A stretch of DNA of 64,000 nt from Staphylococcus sp. KG4-3 (GCF_033597815.2 NZ_CP166245.1:1550001-1614000), one strand, 5' to 3'; positions 51,638-61,986 are shown, counted from the stretch's first letter. Program-made: numbers and translations. The notes: generated by a model from the letters alone, not told the origin.

Positions 51638-52435
51638 TTATAAATGCTTTAAAACTGCCTCTTTCATAATTTGGATTTGAGGTAGTTCATTTGTCCATAT
51701 TTTAAAACTCTCTGCCCCTTGATATACAAACATATCAAGGCCATTGTGAATTGGATTTCCTTTCGCTTCTGCTATTTCTAAAATAGGCGTTTTAAAAGGT
51801 ACATACACAATATCACTAACTAAAGTTCGCGAATCTAAATTATCTAGATTTATAACTACTTCCTTGTTTTCATGCATACCGGCAGGTGTTGTATTAATCA
51901 CGATATCAAATTCATCTAGTGCTTTTTCAGCTTCTTCCAAAGTAATTTGGTTCACATCTAAATCCCAATTTTCAAAACGTTTCAAAGTTCTATTAGCAAT
52001 TGTTAATTTAGAGTGTACATGCTTAACTAATTCATTTGCAATACCTTTACTTGCACCGCCAGCGCCTAAAATTAATATATAAGCATTTTCCAAATCTGGA
52101 TATACCTGTTTTAAGCCAGTTACATACCCAATACCATCTGTATTGTAGCCAATCCATTTACCATCTTCAATTTTCACTGTATTAACAGCGCCAACTGTCT
52201 TGGATTGATCATCTATTTCATCTAGATATGGCAATATATTTTCTTTATGAGGAATCGTCACATTAAATCCAGAAAGTGCTTTTTCATCAATAATTTCTTT
52301 GATTAGGTGAAATTGGTCTTCTGGTATGTTAATTGCTTCATAAGATGATGGATTGTTTAACGCTTCAAAATTCGCATTATGCATGATCGGGGATAATGAA
52401 TGTACTATTGGGTTACCTATTACCGCATATTTCAT
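51638..52435 (-). CDS. aroE: Shikimate dehydrogenase
   Basis: A 265-aa enzyme: substrate-binding SLSPIMHN near 13 and [10 protein letters not shown] near 59 with the catalytic Lys, and the NADPH-binding GAGGASKG near 126-133 with NRTLKRF. It reduces dehydroshikimate in aromatic biosynthesis. RBS AGGTGG. It follows yqeH after 12 bp. Confidence 0.96.
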   Translation of the reverse strand: MKYAVIGNPIVHSLSPIMHNANFEALNNPSSYEAINIPEDQFHLIKEIIDEKALSGFNVTIPHKENILPYLDEIDDQSKTVGAVNTVKIEDGKWIGYNTDGIGYVTGLKQVYPDLENAYILILGAGGASKGIANELVKHVHSKLTIANRTLKRFENWDLDVNQITLEEAEKALDEFDIVINTTPAGMHENKEVVINLDNLDSRTLVSDIVYVPFKTPILEIAEAKGNPIHNGLDMFVYQGAESFKIWTNELPQIQIMKEAVLKHL

Positions 52436-52447
52436 GTTTATGCCACC

Positions 52448-53554
52448 TTACATTATTGAATTTCTTAATACTACATCAACATTTTTAGGTACGCGAATTA
52501 TAACTTTAGCACCTTCATCAATTGTAATAAACCCTAAACCAGAAATCATCACGTCGCGTTTTTCTTTTCCAGTTTCCAACCTTACCGCTTTAACATTTTT
52601 TAAGTCAAAATGCTCTGGGTTATTAGGTGGCGCAAGTACAGCACCTAACTGATTGCGCCATAATTCATTGGCATTTTCAGTTTTGGTACGGTGTATATTT
52701 AATTCGTTAGAAAAATAACAGACTAGTGGTCGTTTCCCACCACTTAGGTAATCGATTCTTGCTAGTCCACCAAAGAATAGAGTTTGACCTTCATTTAATT
52801 GGTATATACGTTGTTTAACTTCCTTTTTCGGCATGATTGTCTTAAGTTCATTTTCAGTGACATAATGTGTCATTTGATGTTCTTGAATAACACCAGGTGT
52901 ATCATACATGAAAGAAGTATCGTCTAAAGGAATATCAATCATATCTAAAGTCGTACCTGGAAATCTTGATGTTGTTACTACGTCTTTTTCGCCAACACTT
53001 CGTTCAATTAATTTATTAATAAGCGTTGATTTACCTACATTTGTCGTACCTACAATATAAACGTCTTCACTGTTTCTTAATGTATTGATTGAATTTAATA
53101 AATCTTCAATCCCTTCATTTTTTTCAGCAGAAATAAGTACAACATCATCAGCTTCTAGCCCATATTTTCTAGCTGTCTTTTTCAGCCACTCTTTCACACG
53201 ACGCTTATTAATTTGTTTAGGTAATAAATCTACTTTATTGGCTACTAAAATAATCTTTTTGTTACCTACAATACGTTTAATTGCATTAATAAATGAACCT
53301 TCAAAATCAAATACATCAACTACATTCACAACAATACCGCTTCTATCAGCTAAGCCATTAAGTAATTTTAAGAAGTCTTCACTATCTAACCCTACATCTT
53401 GTACTTCGTTGTAATTCTTCAATCTAAAGCATCTTTTACAAATGACGTCCTCGCGGTATAAATTATGTTCTGGTACATAACCGGGCGCATTTGGATCTTC
53501 AGCTTGTAATGGTGCACCGCAACCAATACATTTCAATATTTCAGTTTCAGCCAA
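52448..53554 (-). CDS. yqeH: Ribosome biogenesis GTPase YqeH
   Basis: A 368-aa circularly permuted GTPase. The N-terminal zinc finger CIGCGAPLQ and CKRCFRLKN (10-45) comes first, then G4 NKVD near 106, G1 GTTNVGKST near 166, G3 DTPG near 216 in permuted order, and a C-terminal RNA-binding domain. It is needed for 30S assembly. It begins at a TTG 8 bp after GGGAGG. Confidence 0.95.
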   Translation of the reverse strand: MAETEILKCIGCGAPLQAEDPNAPGYVPEHNLYREDVICKRCFRLKNYNEVQDVGLDSEDFLKLLNGLADRSGIVVNVVDVFDFEGSFINAIKRIVGNKKIILVANKVDLLPKQINKRRVKEWLKKTARKYGLEADDVVLISAEKNEGIEDLLNSINTLRNSEDVYIVGTTNVGKSTLINKLIERSVGEKDVVTTSRFPGTTLDMIDIPLDDTSFMYDTPGVIQEHQMTHYVTENELKTIMPKKEVKQRIYQLNEGQTLFFGGLARIDYLSGGKRPLVCYFSNELNIHRTKTENANELWRNQLGAVLAPPNNPEHFDLKNVKAVRLETGKEKRDVMISGLGFITIDEGAKVIIRVPKNVDVVLRNSIM

Positions 53555-54082
53555 TCAATTTTCCTCCCATGTAATATAACCTTTTTTTCTAAAGTGTTGT
53601 AACAATCTTCGCTCGATTAAACGATTAAATTTTGTTATAAAACCATCTGTTTGCTTTACAGGAACAACCATAATTGTAAATAAGCCTCTTCTATTACCAC
53701 CAAATACATCTGTTAGCATTTGATCTCCTATTACTACAATCTCAGAGGGTTTCAAATTCATTAATTTTGATGCTTGGTTAAAAGCTCTACCTCTTGGTTT
53801 TTTCGCCCTAAATATATAATCAACTTTTAATGATTCTGAAAAACTTCCAACACGTTGTTTATTATTATTAGAAACAATTGTTACTGTAATACCTGCTTCT
53901 TTTGCTTGTTCAAACCATTGCTTAACAGCCTCTGTTGGATTTGCTACATCCCATCCTACAAGTGTATTATCTAAATCTGTAATTATACCTTTAACACCAG
54001 ATGCTGCAAGTTTTTCAATATCTATTTGAAAAATAGATTGAACATATTCATTTGGCATAAAATAATGCTTTATCATACCCAT
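53555..54082 (-). CDS. yqeG: YqeG family HAD phosphatase
   Basis: A 175-aa HAD IIIA protein with the nucleophile motif DLDNTLVGWD near 36, motif II VSNNN near 71, Lys in RAKKPRG and the acidic motif GDQMLTDVFGGNRRG near 120. Substrate not established; related enzymes act on phosphatidylglycerophosphate. It ends directly at yqeH. Confidence 0.9.
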   Translation of the reverse strand: MGMIKHYFMPNEYVQSIFQIDIEKLAASGVKGIITDLDNTLVGWDVANPTEAVKQWFEQAKEAGITVTIVSNNNKQRVGSFSESLKVDYIFRAKKPRGRAFNQASKLMNLKPSEIVVIGDQMLTDVFGGNRRGLFTIMVVPVKQTDGFITKFNRLIERRLLQHFRKKGYITWEEN

Positions 54083-54097
54083 TTTATTTTCACCTTT

Positions 54098-54784
54098 TTA
54101 TATAGTTTTAATTAAGTGTTCTACGATTCCACTTGAAGATATTGCTGCTTTTTCTAAAAATGCTTCAAATGTTATACCCGCATCGCCATCTGCTAAATCT
54201 GAAATTGCTCGAGTAATTATAAATGGCATGTTGAATTGATGACAAGTTTGTGCAATCGCCGTGGCTTCCATTTCCGCTGCCATAGCTTGCGGAAAATTTG
54301 CTTTAATTGCCGTGCGTTGTTCACTTGTACCAATAAAACTATCCCCACTAACGATCAAGCCTGTCTTGGCATTGATTTGTTGTTGCTTAATAGCTTCAAT
54401 TGCTTTATCTATTAATTCTTTATCTGCAACAAATTGCGCCGGCATTTGTGGGATTTGTCCTAATTGATAGCCAAAAGCTCTTGCGTCTGCATCATGATAG
54501 GCAACCGTATCACTTACGACAACATCTCCTACATTTAATGATTTGTCTAGTGCACCAGCAGAACCTGTGTTAATAATTAAGTTAGGCTTAAATTGATTAA
54601 TTAATAATGTAGTTGAAATCGCTACATTCACTTTACCAATACCACTCTGTGTAAGAATTATGTCTTTGCCTTCTAAATTCCCTTTATAAAAGATTACATG
54701 CGCGATTTTAATTTCTTCTAAATTTTTTATTTTATCTTTTAAGATTGCTACTTCTTCTTCCATAGCACCTATAATACCAATCAC
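54098..54784 (-). CDS. mtnN: 5'-methylthioadenosine/S-adenosylhomocysteine nucleosidase
   Basis: A 228-aa nucleoside phosphorylase-fold enzyme: [10 protein letters not shown] at the start with the conserved Glu, [28 protein letters not shown] ([10 protein letters not shown] near 170) and [11 protein letters not shown] with the catalytic Asp. It recycles MTA and SAH and yields the AI-2 precursor. It starts with GTG 7-8 bp after GAGGTG. Confidence 0.95.
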   Translation of the reverse strand: MIGIIGAMEEEVAILKDKIKNLEEIKIAHVIFYKGNLEGKDIILTQSGIGKVNVAISTTLLINQFKPNLIINTGSAGALDKSLNVGDVVVSDTVAYHDADARAFGYQLGQIPQMPAQFVADKELIDKAIEAIKQQQINAKTGLIVSGDSFIGTSEQRTAIKANFPQAMAAEMEATAIAQTCHQFNMPFIITRAISDLADGDAGITFEAFLEKAAISSSGIVEHLIKTI

Positions 54785-54957
54785 ATTTATTCACCTCATC
54801 TTAAAATCCTAGCCTTTGTTATTCTACCACATTTAAAGAAATAGCTCGATATTAGTTCTATGTTTTTATTCAAATTCCAAATACTCAATTCATTATCTAT
54901 TTCGATTATTAATCTAAACTATTTCTATCATATTTAATTATTACGCAAATAATAGTT

Positions 54958-55001
54958 AAAACCCTGTAAGTATGCATCAATGACATTACTTACAGGGTTT
55001 T
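54958..55001. terminator. Terminator of the pxp operon (bidirectional shape)
   Basis: AAAACCCTGTAAGTA (54958-54972) and TACTTACAGGGTTTT (54987-55001) form a perfect 15-bp stem 14 bp beyond the transporter stop codon. T-rich on both 3' sides. Confidence 0.8.
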
Positions 55002-55014
55002 ATAAAATTATTTA

Positions 55015-56247
55015 TTAACTACCAAATAATTCAGTTAGTCCTTGTAATGAGAACACTCCTGTTACAATAGTTACTATGACTGCAACAATACCAAAAATCA
55101 GCATCCACGTTGGGTGTTTATAATCTCCAACTATAGATTTACGTTTACTAGCAATTAATATTGTACCTAACGTAATTGGTAAAATCAAACCATTTAATGC
55201 CCCTGCAACTATTAATAGTGTTACAGGCTTACCTAGTAATAAGAACACTAAAGTTGAAAACACAATAAAACTAATTACAATAATATTTGTTTTATTATAG
55301 ACTGATTTATGAAGTGTTTTTAAGAACGTAGCACTCGTATATGCAGAACCAATAACTGATGACATGGCTGCAGCAAATAATACAACACCAAAAATATTAC
55401 GTCCTATCGGTCCTAGAACATGTTCAAACACAGAAGCTGGTGGGTTTTCTGAGTTTAATGTTACGCCTGTAACTACTACACCTAGTACTGCTAAGAATAG
55501 CAATGTTCTTAAAACACCTGTTGTTAAAATACCTGAGATGGCTGCTTTATTTACAAATGGTAAGTATGCCTTCCCTTGAATGCCTGAGTCTAATATTCTA
55601 TGTGCTCCTGCAAAAGTAATATAACCACCAACCGTACCACCGACTAAAGTAATTATAGGCAAGACTAGTGCAAGTGGTTGCTCAGGCATCACTATATGTT
55701 TGGCCGCTTCAGCATAAGGTGGATTAGCTTTGAACATAACAAATGCTACTACAATAATCATCAATACGCCTAAGAACATTGTAACTACATCCATTATTTT
55801 CTGTCCGCTTTTACTAATAAAAATACCAATTGATAAGACGGCGGTAATTGCTGCACCAATTTTAACGTCTAATCCAAATATGGCATTTAGGCCTAGTCCA
55901 GCACCAGCAATATTACCAATGTTAAATGCGAGACCGCCTATTGCGATAAGAATAGAAATAAATGTTCCTAGCCCATTGAATATTTCATTAGCTATTTCTT
56001 GTCCTCGTTTTCCAGTTACAACTAATACACGCCAAATATTGATTTGTGCACCTATGTCAATAATTATTGATAACAAAATTGCAAACGCAAAACTTGATGC
56101 AAATTGTGCAGTAAAAACAGCAGTTTGTGTTAAAAATGCTGGCCCTATTGCAGATGTCGCCATTAAAAATACTGACCCTAATAGTAGTCTTTTGTGGTTC
56201 TTAGTAAACTTAAATTCTTGCTCATCTGACTTTAATCTTTCCCCCAT
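55015..56247 (-). CDS. NRAMP-fold transporter, YcsG-like, without metal-site motifs
   Basis: A 410-aa protein with about eleven membrane segments and the NRAMP fold pattern. The TM1 DPGN motif that ligates metal is replaced by SAIGPAFLTQ, and the TM6 MPH motif by GGYITFAGAH. It is the last gene of an operon with pxpA, pxpB and pxpC, the company kept by ycsG in the Bacillus kip cluster. Metal transport is therefore doubtful; import of 5-oxoproline or a related organic substrate is an inference from context. RBS GGAGGG. Confidence 0.82.
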   Translation of the reverse strand: MGERLKSDEQEFKFTKNHKRLLLGSVFLMATSAIGPAFLTQTAVFTAQFASSFAFAILLSIIIDIGAQINIWRVLVVTGKRGQEIANEIFNGLGTFISILIAIGGLAFNIGNIAGAGLGLNAIFGLDVKIGAAITAVLSIGIFISKSGQKIMDVVTMFLGVLMIIVVAFVMFKANPPYAEAAKHIVMPEQPLALVLPIITLVGGTVGGYITFAGAHRILDSGIQGKAYLPFVNKAAISGILTTGVLRTLLFLAVLGVVVTGVTLNSENPPASVFEHVLGPIGRNIFGVVLFAAAMSSVIGSAYTSATFLKTLHKSVYNKTNIIVISFIVFSTLVFLLLGKPVTLLIVAGALNGLILPITLGTILIASKRKSIVGDYKHPTWMLIFGIVAVIVTIVTGVFSLQGLTELFGS

Positions 56248-56250
56248 AAT

Positions 56251-57009
56251 TTAGCCCTCCAGCCTTGAAATAGAAATACCTTCTTTCGATAATCTTTCTC
56301 TTATTTGCGATACAAATTCAAGCGCATGCGCACCATCTCCATGTACGCAAATAGTATCAGCTTCTATACCTATTGTATTGTTATTTTTGGTAATAACTTT
56401 TTGTGATTTTACCATATTTATAACTTGTTCGATAGCTTCATTTGTATCTGTAATAAGTGCATTGGCATCTTTCCTACTTACAAGCTGTCCATCATCTTCA
56501 TAGCGTCTGTCAGCAAACACTTCTGAAGCAGTTGTTAACCCTACTGATTTAGCTTCAGATATAAGCAATGTATTTGATAGTCCAACAAATATCAGTGATT
56601 CATCAAAGTCATAAACTGCTTGCGCAATTGCTTGTGCAATTGCTTTATCTCTTGCTCCCATTTGATATAGCGCTCCATGAGGTTTGACATGATTCAATGA
56701 AACATCATGTATTTTACAAAATCCTGAAAGTGCACCAAGTTGATAAACTACAATATCGTAAATCTCATTCGGTGTAATATCCATATTTCTGCGACCAAAC
56801 CCTTGCAAGTCCGGTAAACCTGGATGTGCACCAATTCCAATATCATGTTTTTTTGCGAGTGCAATCGTTTGATTCATAACATGTTGATCACCAGCATGAA
56901 AACCACAAGCAATATTTGCTGATGTAACGAGTGGGATAATATCTTTGTCGCCACCAAAAGAATAATTACCAAATGCTTCACCTAAATCGCAATTTAAATC
57001 CACTTTCAT
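56251..57009 (-). CDS. pxpA: 5-oxoprolinase subunit PxpA (LamB/YcsF family)
   Basis: A 252-aa protein with the YcsF signature [30 protein letters not shown] and KPHGALYQM. PxpA with PxpB and PxpC forms an ATP-dependent 5-oxoprolinase that opens 5-oxoproline to glutamate. Its ATG overlaps the biotin carboxylase stop (ATGA), with GGAGG upstream. Confidence 0.93.
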   Translation of the reverse strand: MKVDLNCDLGEAFGNYSFGGDKDIIPLVTSANIACGFHAGDQHVMNQTIALAKKHDIGIGAHPGLPDLQGFGRRNMDITPNEIYDIVVYQLGALSGFCKIHDVSLNHVKPHGALYQMGARDKAIAQAIAQAVYDFDESLIFVGLSNTLLISEAKSVGLTTASEVFADRRYEDDGQLVSRKDANALITDTNEAIEQVINMVKSQKVITKNNNTIGIEADTICVHGDGAHALEFVSQIRERLSKEGISISRLEG

Positions 57010-58367
57010 TTTGTTTCCTCCTTAATAATTTGATGCCTATCTAAAAACTTGATATCTACTTCTTCAGCATTTCCTTCCGCATATAAAGGATATGATAATA
57101 CAGCATATAGAAAATCTGCGGTGGTTGTAAATCCATCTATAACCATTTCATCAAGTACTACTTTCAATTTCTTAATTGCTAATTGGCGAGTCGATGATTT
57201 AACAATAACCTTAGCAACCAACGAATCATAATTAGGGGAAACTGTGTACCCATGATATAACAAACTGTCCACACGAATATTAAAACCTTGTGGTAAATGT
57301 AACGATTGGACTGTACCTAGTGAAGGTTGAAATTGTCTTTCTGGGTTTTCAGCATTAATTCTTGCTTCTATTACGTGACCATCAAAAATAATATCTTCTT
57401 GATTAAATGGTAACGTACCACGTTGCATCAAATAAAGTTGCGCTTGTAACAAATCGCGATTAGCTCTCATTTCAGTTACAGTATGCTCTACTTGAATACG
57501 CGCATTCATCTCAATGAAATAGTATGCATCTTTAGTAACTAAATATTCTATTGTGCCTGCGCTCCTATAATTTGAAGCTTTTGCAACCTTAACTGCATCT
57601 AAACACATAGATTCTCTCATTTCATCAGTTATAGCTGCACACGGTGATTCTTCGATCAACTTCTGATTTTTTCTTTGTACTGAACAATCTCTTTCGCCTA
57701 AATGTATGTAATTTTCGTTCCCATCGCCTATCACTTGAACTTCAACATGTTTTGCAACTGGTATAAAGGCTTCTACATAAATACGATCATCATCAAAATA
57801 TTTTTTTCCTTCGCTTTTTGCCTCTTTAAAAGATTTAGCAAGCATATCTTCAATTTTAACAATTCTAATTCCTTTACCGCCACCACCACTAGCAGCTTTC
57901 AACACAAGTGGATAGCCAATTTCTTGTGCAATGTTTTGCACTTCACCAATTGATTCTACAGCTTTAGTCGATCCTGGAATAATTGGTACGCCTGCATTAT
58001 CTACAGTTTGCCTTGCAGTAATTTTATCCCCCATCATTTCCATTGTTTTTTGCGTAGGGCCTATAAAGTAGATATCATTATCTTCTACTTTTCGTGCAAA
58101 AGACGAACTTTCTGATAAAAATCCATACCCAGGATGAATCGCATCCGCGCCTGTAATTTTAGCTGCGCTTATAACTCTATCTTGGTTTAAATAACTTTCT
58201 AATGGGTTAGCGTCACCAATACAAACTGCTTGATCCGCTAAACTGACATGTAAACTTTTTTCGTCCCCTAGAGCATATATTGCAACCGTTTCAATACCTA
58301 GTTCTCTACAAGCTCGAATAATTCTTACTGCAATTTCTCCTCTGTTTGCGATTAAACAACGATACAT
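57006..58367 (-). CDS. accC: Biotin carboxylase, AccC-like, in the pxp operon
   Basis: A 453-aa ATP-grasp enzyme: [27 protein letters not shown], glycine-rich ATP loop [14 protein letters not shown] near 158, and the catalytic region [15 protein letters not shown] near 285. It carboxylates biotin on a BCCP using bicarbonate and ATP. It is a second copy in addition to the acetyl-CoA carboxylase expected elsewhere and lies between its own BCCP gene and pxpA, so its acceptor is probably not acetyl-CoA. Calling it accC is by family only. Confidence 0.88.
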   Translation of the reverse strand: MYRCLIANRGEIAVRIIRACRELGIETVAIYALGDEKSLHVSLADQAVCIGDANPLESYLNQDRVISAAKITGADAIHPGYGFLSESSSFARKVEDNDIYFIGPTQKTMEMMGDKITARQTVDNAGVPIIPGSTKAVESIGEVQNIAQEIGYPLVLKAASGGGGKGIRIVKIEDMLAKSFKEAKSEGKKYFDDDRIYVEAFIPVAKHVEVQVIGDGNENYIHLGERDCSVQRKNQKLIEESPCAAITDEMRESMCLDAVKVAKASNYRSAGTIEYLVTKDAYYFIEMNARIQVEHTVTEMRANRDLLQAQLYLMQRGTLPFNQEDIIFDGHVIEARINAENPERQFQPSLGTVQSLHLPQGFNIRVDSLLYHGYTVSPNYDSLVAKVIVKSSTRQLAIKKLKVVLDEMVIDGFTTTADFLYAVLSYPLYAEGNAEEVDIKFLDRHQIIKEETK

Positions 58368-58388
58368 ACGAACACCCCTTTTTCAAAC

Positions 58389-58829
58389 TTATTTCACTCT
58401 TATAATCTGTTGATTATATTCAACATTAGAGCCATGCTCGACAAGAATTTCATCAACCACACCAGAAACGTCACTTACTACCTCATTTAAAACTTTCATC
58501 GCTTCTATGTAACCAATCGTATCTCCTTTTTTAATTTCGTCACCAACCTTTACTATTGGATTGGTTAACTCTTTCTCATCTTGTAAGAAAAATGTCCCGA
58601 CCATAGGCGATTTGACTGATTGATAACTTGATTCATTTGTTTCACCATTAGATGTATCGTTTGAATATGCTTCGCTTGACTGATTCGATGGTTGATTTGA
58701 AACAACATTATTAGCTACACCTTCTGTGAAATCTATTGATATTTCATGTTCAAAATCTTTATAAGTGAATTTCTTAACTTCATTTGATTTAACTAATTTA
58801 ATTAATTGTTCTACTTTTTCTAAATTCAT
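58389..58829 (-). CDS. accB: Biotin carboxyl carrier protein, AccB-like, in the pxp operon
   Basis: A 146-aa BCCP: an N-terminal helix, a Ser/Asn/Gln-rich linker (about 40-75) and a biotinyl domain with the target lysine in IEAMKVLNEV near 110. It carries carboxybiotin between the carboxylase and a carboxyltransferase. It lies 2 bp after pxpC and about 20 bp before accC. RBS AAAGGAG. Confidence 0.9.
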   Translation of the reverse strand: MNLEKVEQLIKLVKSNEVKKFTYKDFEHEISIDFTEGVANNVVSNQPSNQSSEAYSNDTSNGETNESSYQSVKSPMVGTFFLQDEKELTNPIVKVGDEIKKGDTIGYIEAMKVLNEVVSDVSGVVDEILVEHGSNVEYNQQIIRVK

Positions 58830-58831
58830 TA

Positions 58832-59830
58832 TTATTCTCCTTTAAGTAATTTATTAATTCGATTTGAAGTCTTTCTCAATTGAGACAAATCGAAAATAGG
58901 TGCTTTTAATATTTGATTTTGCTTTTCATTAAGCTCTTGCTCTTTTCGCTTTAGCTTTTCTGTAGCTGTTGCTACCGTAATCCATTCAAACTTAATCTTT
59001 TCATTAGGTTTTTTCTGTGCAAGTATCGATAAATCGGCAGCACACACTGTTGCGATTTTAGTATAGCCACCAACCGTTTGCTTATCATTTAATAAAATAA
59101 TAGGATTACCATCATTTGGAACTTGTATACTACCTAAAGCTACAGGTTCAGAAATAATATCTGCAGATTCCATTGGTGCAATTTTTTCGCCTTGTAAACG
59201 AAAACCCATGCGGTCAGATTTTTCTGAAATTTCAAAGTCTCCGCTTACTAACTTTTGTTTACCTTCATCACTAAAGCTATCTATTTGAGGGCCTTCAATT
59301 ATCTGAATTAATTCTTGGTTTAACGCCTCAACTGGACAACTCAAACCTATACGTTCTGTGTACATATTATTTTGTCGACATGTGATTACATCAGAAGACT
59401 TTAACGCTCTGCCATGATAGCCACCTATCTTACTTCTGGTGTGTGTTGAATAACTATTAGCTACTTTTGATATTTCAAGTGGTTTTCCGAACAATATATA
59501 TCCTCTTGCACCATCAACAACTGTGCCTATTTTTAATTCATCACCCTTCTTAACAAAAATAACTGTTTGGTGAGAGATAGCTTGATCGTTTAATGTCGCT
59601 TCAAAAAGCCCACCTGTTAACACAAATGTATTATCCTTTAGAAATTGTATTGTCGGCCCAATTATAGTGAATTCAATGGCCGGTCCATCATTACCTATTA
59701 ATGTATACCCTATTCTTAAAGCGTAAGTATCTAGAGCCCCAGCTGTTGAGAAACCTTGATCTTGATAACCAACTCTACCTAAGTCTTGAACTGTACTAAA
59801 TAAGCCAGGATTTAATATTTTAATACTCAT
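58832..59830 (-). CDS. pxpC: 5-oxoprolinase subunit PxpC (KipA; carboxyltransferase A/B domain)
   Basis: A 332-aa protein of the CT_A_B family, the same fold as the carboxyltransferase A/B subdomains of urea carboxylase. Family blocks: PGLFSTVQDLGRVGYQ at the start, DRMGFRLQG near 210, and LLNDKQTVGGYTKIATV near 250. It lies 1 bp after pxpB, and a tail of about 40 residues is Lys/Glu/Gln-rich. It forms the ATP-dependent lactamase half with PxpB. Confidence 0.92.
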   Translation of the reverse strand: MSIKILNPGLFSTVQDLGRVGYQDQGFSTAGALDTYALRIGYTLIGNDGPAIEFTIIGPTIQFLKDNTFVLTGGLFEATLNDQAISHQTVIFVKKGDELKIGTVVDGARGYILFGKPLEISKVANSYSTHTRSKIGGYHGRALKSSDVITCRQNNMYTERIGLSCPVEALNQELIQIIEGPQIDSFSDEGKQKLVSGDFEISEKSDRMGFRLQGEKIAPMESADIISEPVALGSIQVPNDGNPIILLNDKQTVGGYTKIATVCAADLSILAQKKPNEKIKFEWITVATATEKLKRKEQELNEKQNQILKAPIFDLSQLRKTSNRINKLLKGE

Positions 59831-59831
59831 A

Positions 59832-60554
59832 CTATATATTCACCCACTTTGAAATTTCGAAATCATCTTGTAGTTGTGACTGTTGTATATGCTTAAACGT
59901 TTCTTCATCAATAGAATAAAACTTAATTGTATCTCCTGAATTATACAAGCACATTGGAGAGCGATTGATATCGAATACTCGAATTGGTGTACGACCAATT
60001 ATCTGCCATCCCCCAGGCGATTCCATTGGATATAAACCAGTTTGATTATTAGCAATACCAACTGAACCGGCAGGTATACTTGTTCTTGGTTCTTGCCTTC
60101 TTGGAGTATGTAATTGTGGATTCAAACCTCCTAAAAATGGAAAACCAGGCATAAAGCCAAGCATGTATATTAAATATGTATTTTCTGTGTGTAATTGTAC
60201 AACTTCTTCTTCTGATAAATTATTATATGAAGCAACTTCATTAAGGTCTTGACCATATTCTCCGCCGTAAAAGACAGGGATATTGATTTGCTTAGCTTCT
60301 CCTCTTGTATGCGCTTCCAATTTATTGTCTGATTGATCCAATTTAAGTTCTTCAACTAATTGGTTAACATCACATTGGGCGATATCAATACTAAGCATAA
60401 TTGCTCTATAACTCGGTACAATATCTATAATAGCAGGATGTTTTTGATTTATAATATACTGTCTAATCTGTTGAACTTTATTAAAAATCTCATGATTTAT
60501 TTGAGCTTCGAAATAAATCATAATAGTTTGTTCATTTATTAATTTATAGTCCAG
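59832..60554 (-). CDS. pxpB: 5-oxoprolinase subunit PxpB (KipI; carboxyltransferase C/D domain)
   Basis: A KipI-family protein with NTYLIYMLGFMPGFPFLGGL near 120, RRQEPRTSIPAGSVGIA and ESPGGWQIIGRTP. The first ATG (60521) has no RBS and would cut the conserved first strand. In frame upstream, a CTG at 60554 lies 8 bp after AAAGGGGG and restores LINEQTIMIYFEAQI, which lines up with KipI starts and gives 240 aa, the usual length; I therefore use CTG. It is the first gene of the operon. It belongs to CT_C_D, the other half of a urea-carboxylase-type carboxyltransferase. Confidence 0.88.
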   Translation of the reverse strand: MDYKLINEQTIMIYFEAQINHEIFNKVQQIRQYIINQKHPAIIDIVPSYRAIMLSIDIAQCDVNQLVEELKLDQSDNKLEAHTRGEAKQINIPVFYGGEYGQDLNEVASYNNLSEEEVVQLHTENTYLIYMLGFMPGFPFLGGLNPQLHTPRRQEPRTSIPAGSVGIANNQTGLYPMESPGGWQIIGRTPIRVFDINRSPMCLYNSGDTIKFYSIDEETFKHIQQSQLQDDFEISKWVNI

Positions 60555-60858
60555 AAACGTATCCCCCTTTATACTTTCTACAATTAATTTTAAATAAAAA
60601 CTTAATTACGTGATCAACAATATCATTATATCATTCATTTTATTTTTCTGTTTAATAGTAAATAATTATCAACAATAATAATAAATGCAAATACATAAAA
60701 ACCTTAATATTTAATTATTAAGTAGAGTCATTTTTTATAAATACACTATAAAATAACTTTTAACGTTTTTTAAATACAATCCATAAGTATAGAAATACTA
60801 CAATATATTTTAAGTACCCCCTAGCAGTACGAACACTACTAGGGGGTACTTAATTATA
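60555..60858. other. Intergenic region between greA and the pxp operon
   Basis: About 300 bp of AT-rich sequence with the pxpB RBS at the left, the greA hairpin at the right (60811-60852), and no convincing promoter or small gene. A GATATAATG at about 60637 on the minus strand could be a -10 for pxpB but lacks a clear -35. Confidence 0.45.
60811..60852. terminator. Hairpin between greA and the pxp operon
   Basis: TAAGTACCCCCTAG and CTAGGGGGTACTTA form a perfect 14-bp stem, extended by AGT/ACT past one mismatch. Neither 3' side has a long T run, but the position just after greA makes a terminator the best reading. Confidence 0.65.
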
Positions 60859-61335
60859 TTATTTAATATTAACAATTTTCACGTTGATTTCTCCACCATT
60901 TGGTAATGGTACACGTACTTCATCATCTAATTTTTTCCCAATCAAGCTTTTTGCCATTGGTGATTCGTTAGAGATTTTTCCTTTAAATGCATCAGATTCT
61001 GCAGAACCGACAATTTGATATTCTTCTTCTTCATCACCAGGTAGTTCTACAAAAGTTACAGTTTTACCTAATTGCACTTGGTTATTATCACCATTATCTT
61101 CAATAATAAGTGCATTACGCAACATATGTTCTACACGTTGGATATCTTGTTCAATAAAACCTTGCTCATCTTTAGCGGCATCATACTCTGAGTTCTCTGA
61201 TAAATCTCCGAAAGAACGCGCAACTTTAATTTTTTCCACGACTTCAGGTCGCTTAACTGTTTTTAACTCTTCAAGTTCGTTTTCTAACTTTTCAAATCCT
61301 TCTTGAGTCATTGGATATTGTTTTTGATTTTCCAT
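60859..61335 (-). CDS. greA: Transcription elongation factor GreA
   Basis: A 158-aa GreA: an N-terminal coiled coil (about 1-75) with the tip [15 protein letters not shown] carrying the two catalytic acidic residues, and an FKBP-like C-terminal domain with [16 protein letters not shown]. It rescues backtracked RNA polymerase. RBS AAGGAAG. It follows udk by 27 bp. Confidence 0.97.
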   Translation of the reverse strand: MENQKQYPMTQEGFEKLENELEELKTVKRPEVVEKIKVARSFGDLSENSEYDAAKDEQGFIEQDIQRVEHMLRNALIIEDNGDNNQVQLGKTVTFVELPGDEEEEYQIVGSAESDAFKGKISNESPMAKSLIGKKLDDEVRVPLPNGGEINVKIVNIK

Positions 61336-61362
61336 TATGTCATCTTCCTTTACATATAAATA

Positions 61363-61986
61363 CTATTGTTTACTTACTAAAGTTTGAATCTTAGTTGTCA
61401 TTATATCGATTGCTACTTTATTACTTCCACCTTCTGGAATAATAATATCTGCGTATCTTTTTGTAGGTTCTATAAATTGATTGTGCATTGGTCGAACTAC
61501 ATTTAGATATTGATTGATTACAGAATCCATTGTACGTCCTCTTTCTTCAGTGTCTCTAAGAAGACGTCTTAATATGCGTAAATCAGCATCTGTATCGACA
61601 TAAATTTTTACATCCATTAAATCTCTTAATGTTTTGTTTTCAAGCGCAAATATACCTTCTACGATAATAACATCTTTTGGCTCAAATGCAATCGTTTCCT
61701 CACTTCTTGTATGATTAGTATAATCGTATGTTGGCACTTCAACCTGTTTACCATTTCGTAGGTCGGTTAAATTTTCAATTAACAAGTCATTATCAAAAGC
61801 GAAGGGATGGTCATAATTGGTTTCCAAACGTTCATCAAAAGTTAAATGCGATTGGTCTTTATAATAATAGTCTTGAGCCAATAGTGCAACACTATGACCT
61901 TCTAAATTTTTCATAATTTCATTTGTGACTGATGTTTTACCTGATCCAGACCCACCAGCTATACCGATTATTGTTGTACTTTTCAT
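61363..61986 (-). CDS. udk: Uridine kinase
   Basis: A 207-aa P-loop kinase: [17 protein letters not shown] near 8-24, [10 protein letters not shown] near 36, YDHPFAFD and [21 protein letters not shown]. It phosphorylates uridine and cytidine with GTP or ATP in salvage. The ATG overlaps the U32 gene stop (TAATG). Confidence 0.96.
   Translation of the reverse strand: MKSTTIIGIAGGSGSGKTSVTNEIMKNLEGHSVALLAQDYYYKDQSHLTFDERLETNYDHPFAFDNDLLIENLTDLRNGKQVEVPTYDYTNHTRSEETIAFEPKDVIIVEGIFALENKTLRDLMDVKIYVDTDADLRILRRLLRDTEERGRTMDSVINQYLNVVRPMHNQFIEPTKRYADIIIPEGGSNKVAIDIMTTKIQTLVSKQ

Noticed and set aside
60811..60852. GC-rich palindrome as a possible mobile-element end or recombination site.
   Set aside because: Single copy in the window, no flanking repeats or recombinase; terminator position explains it.
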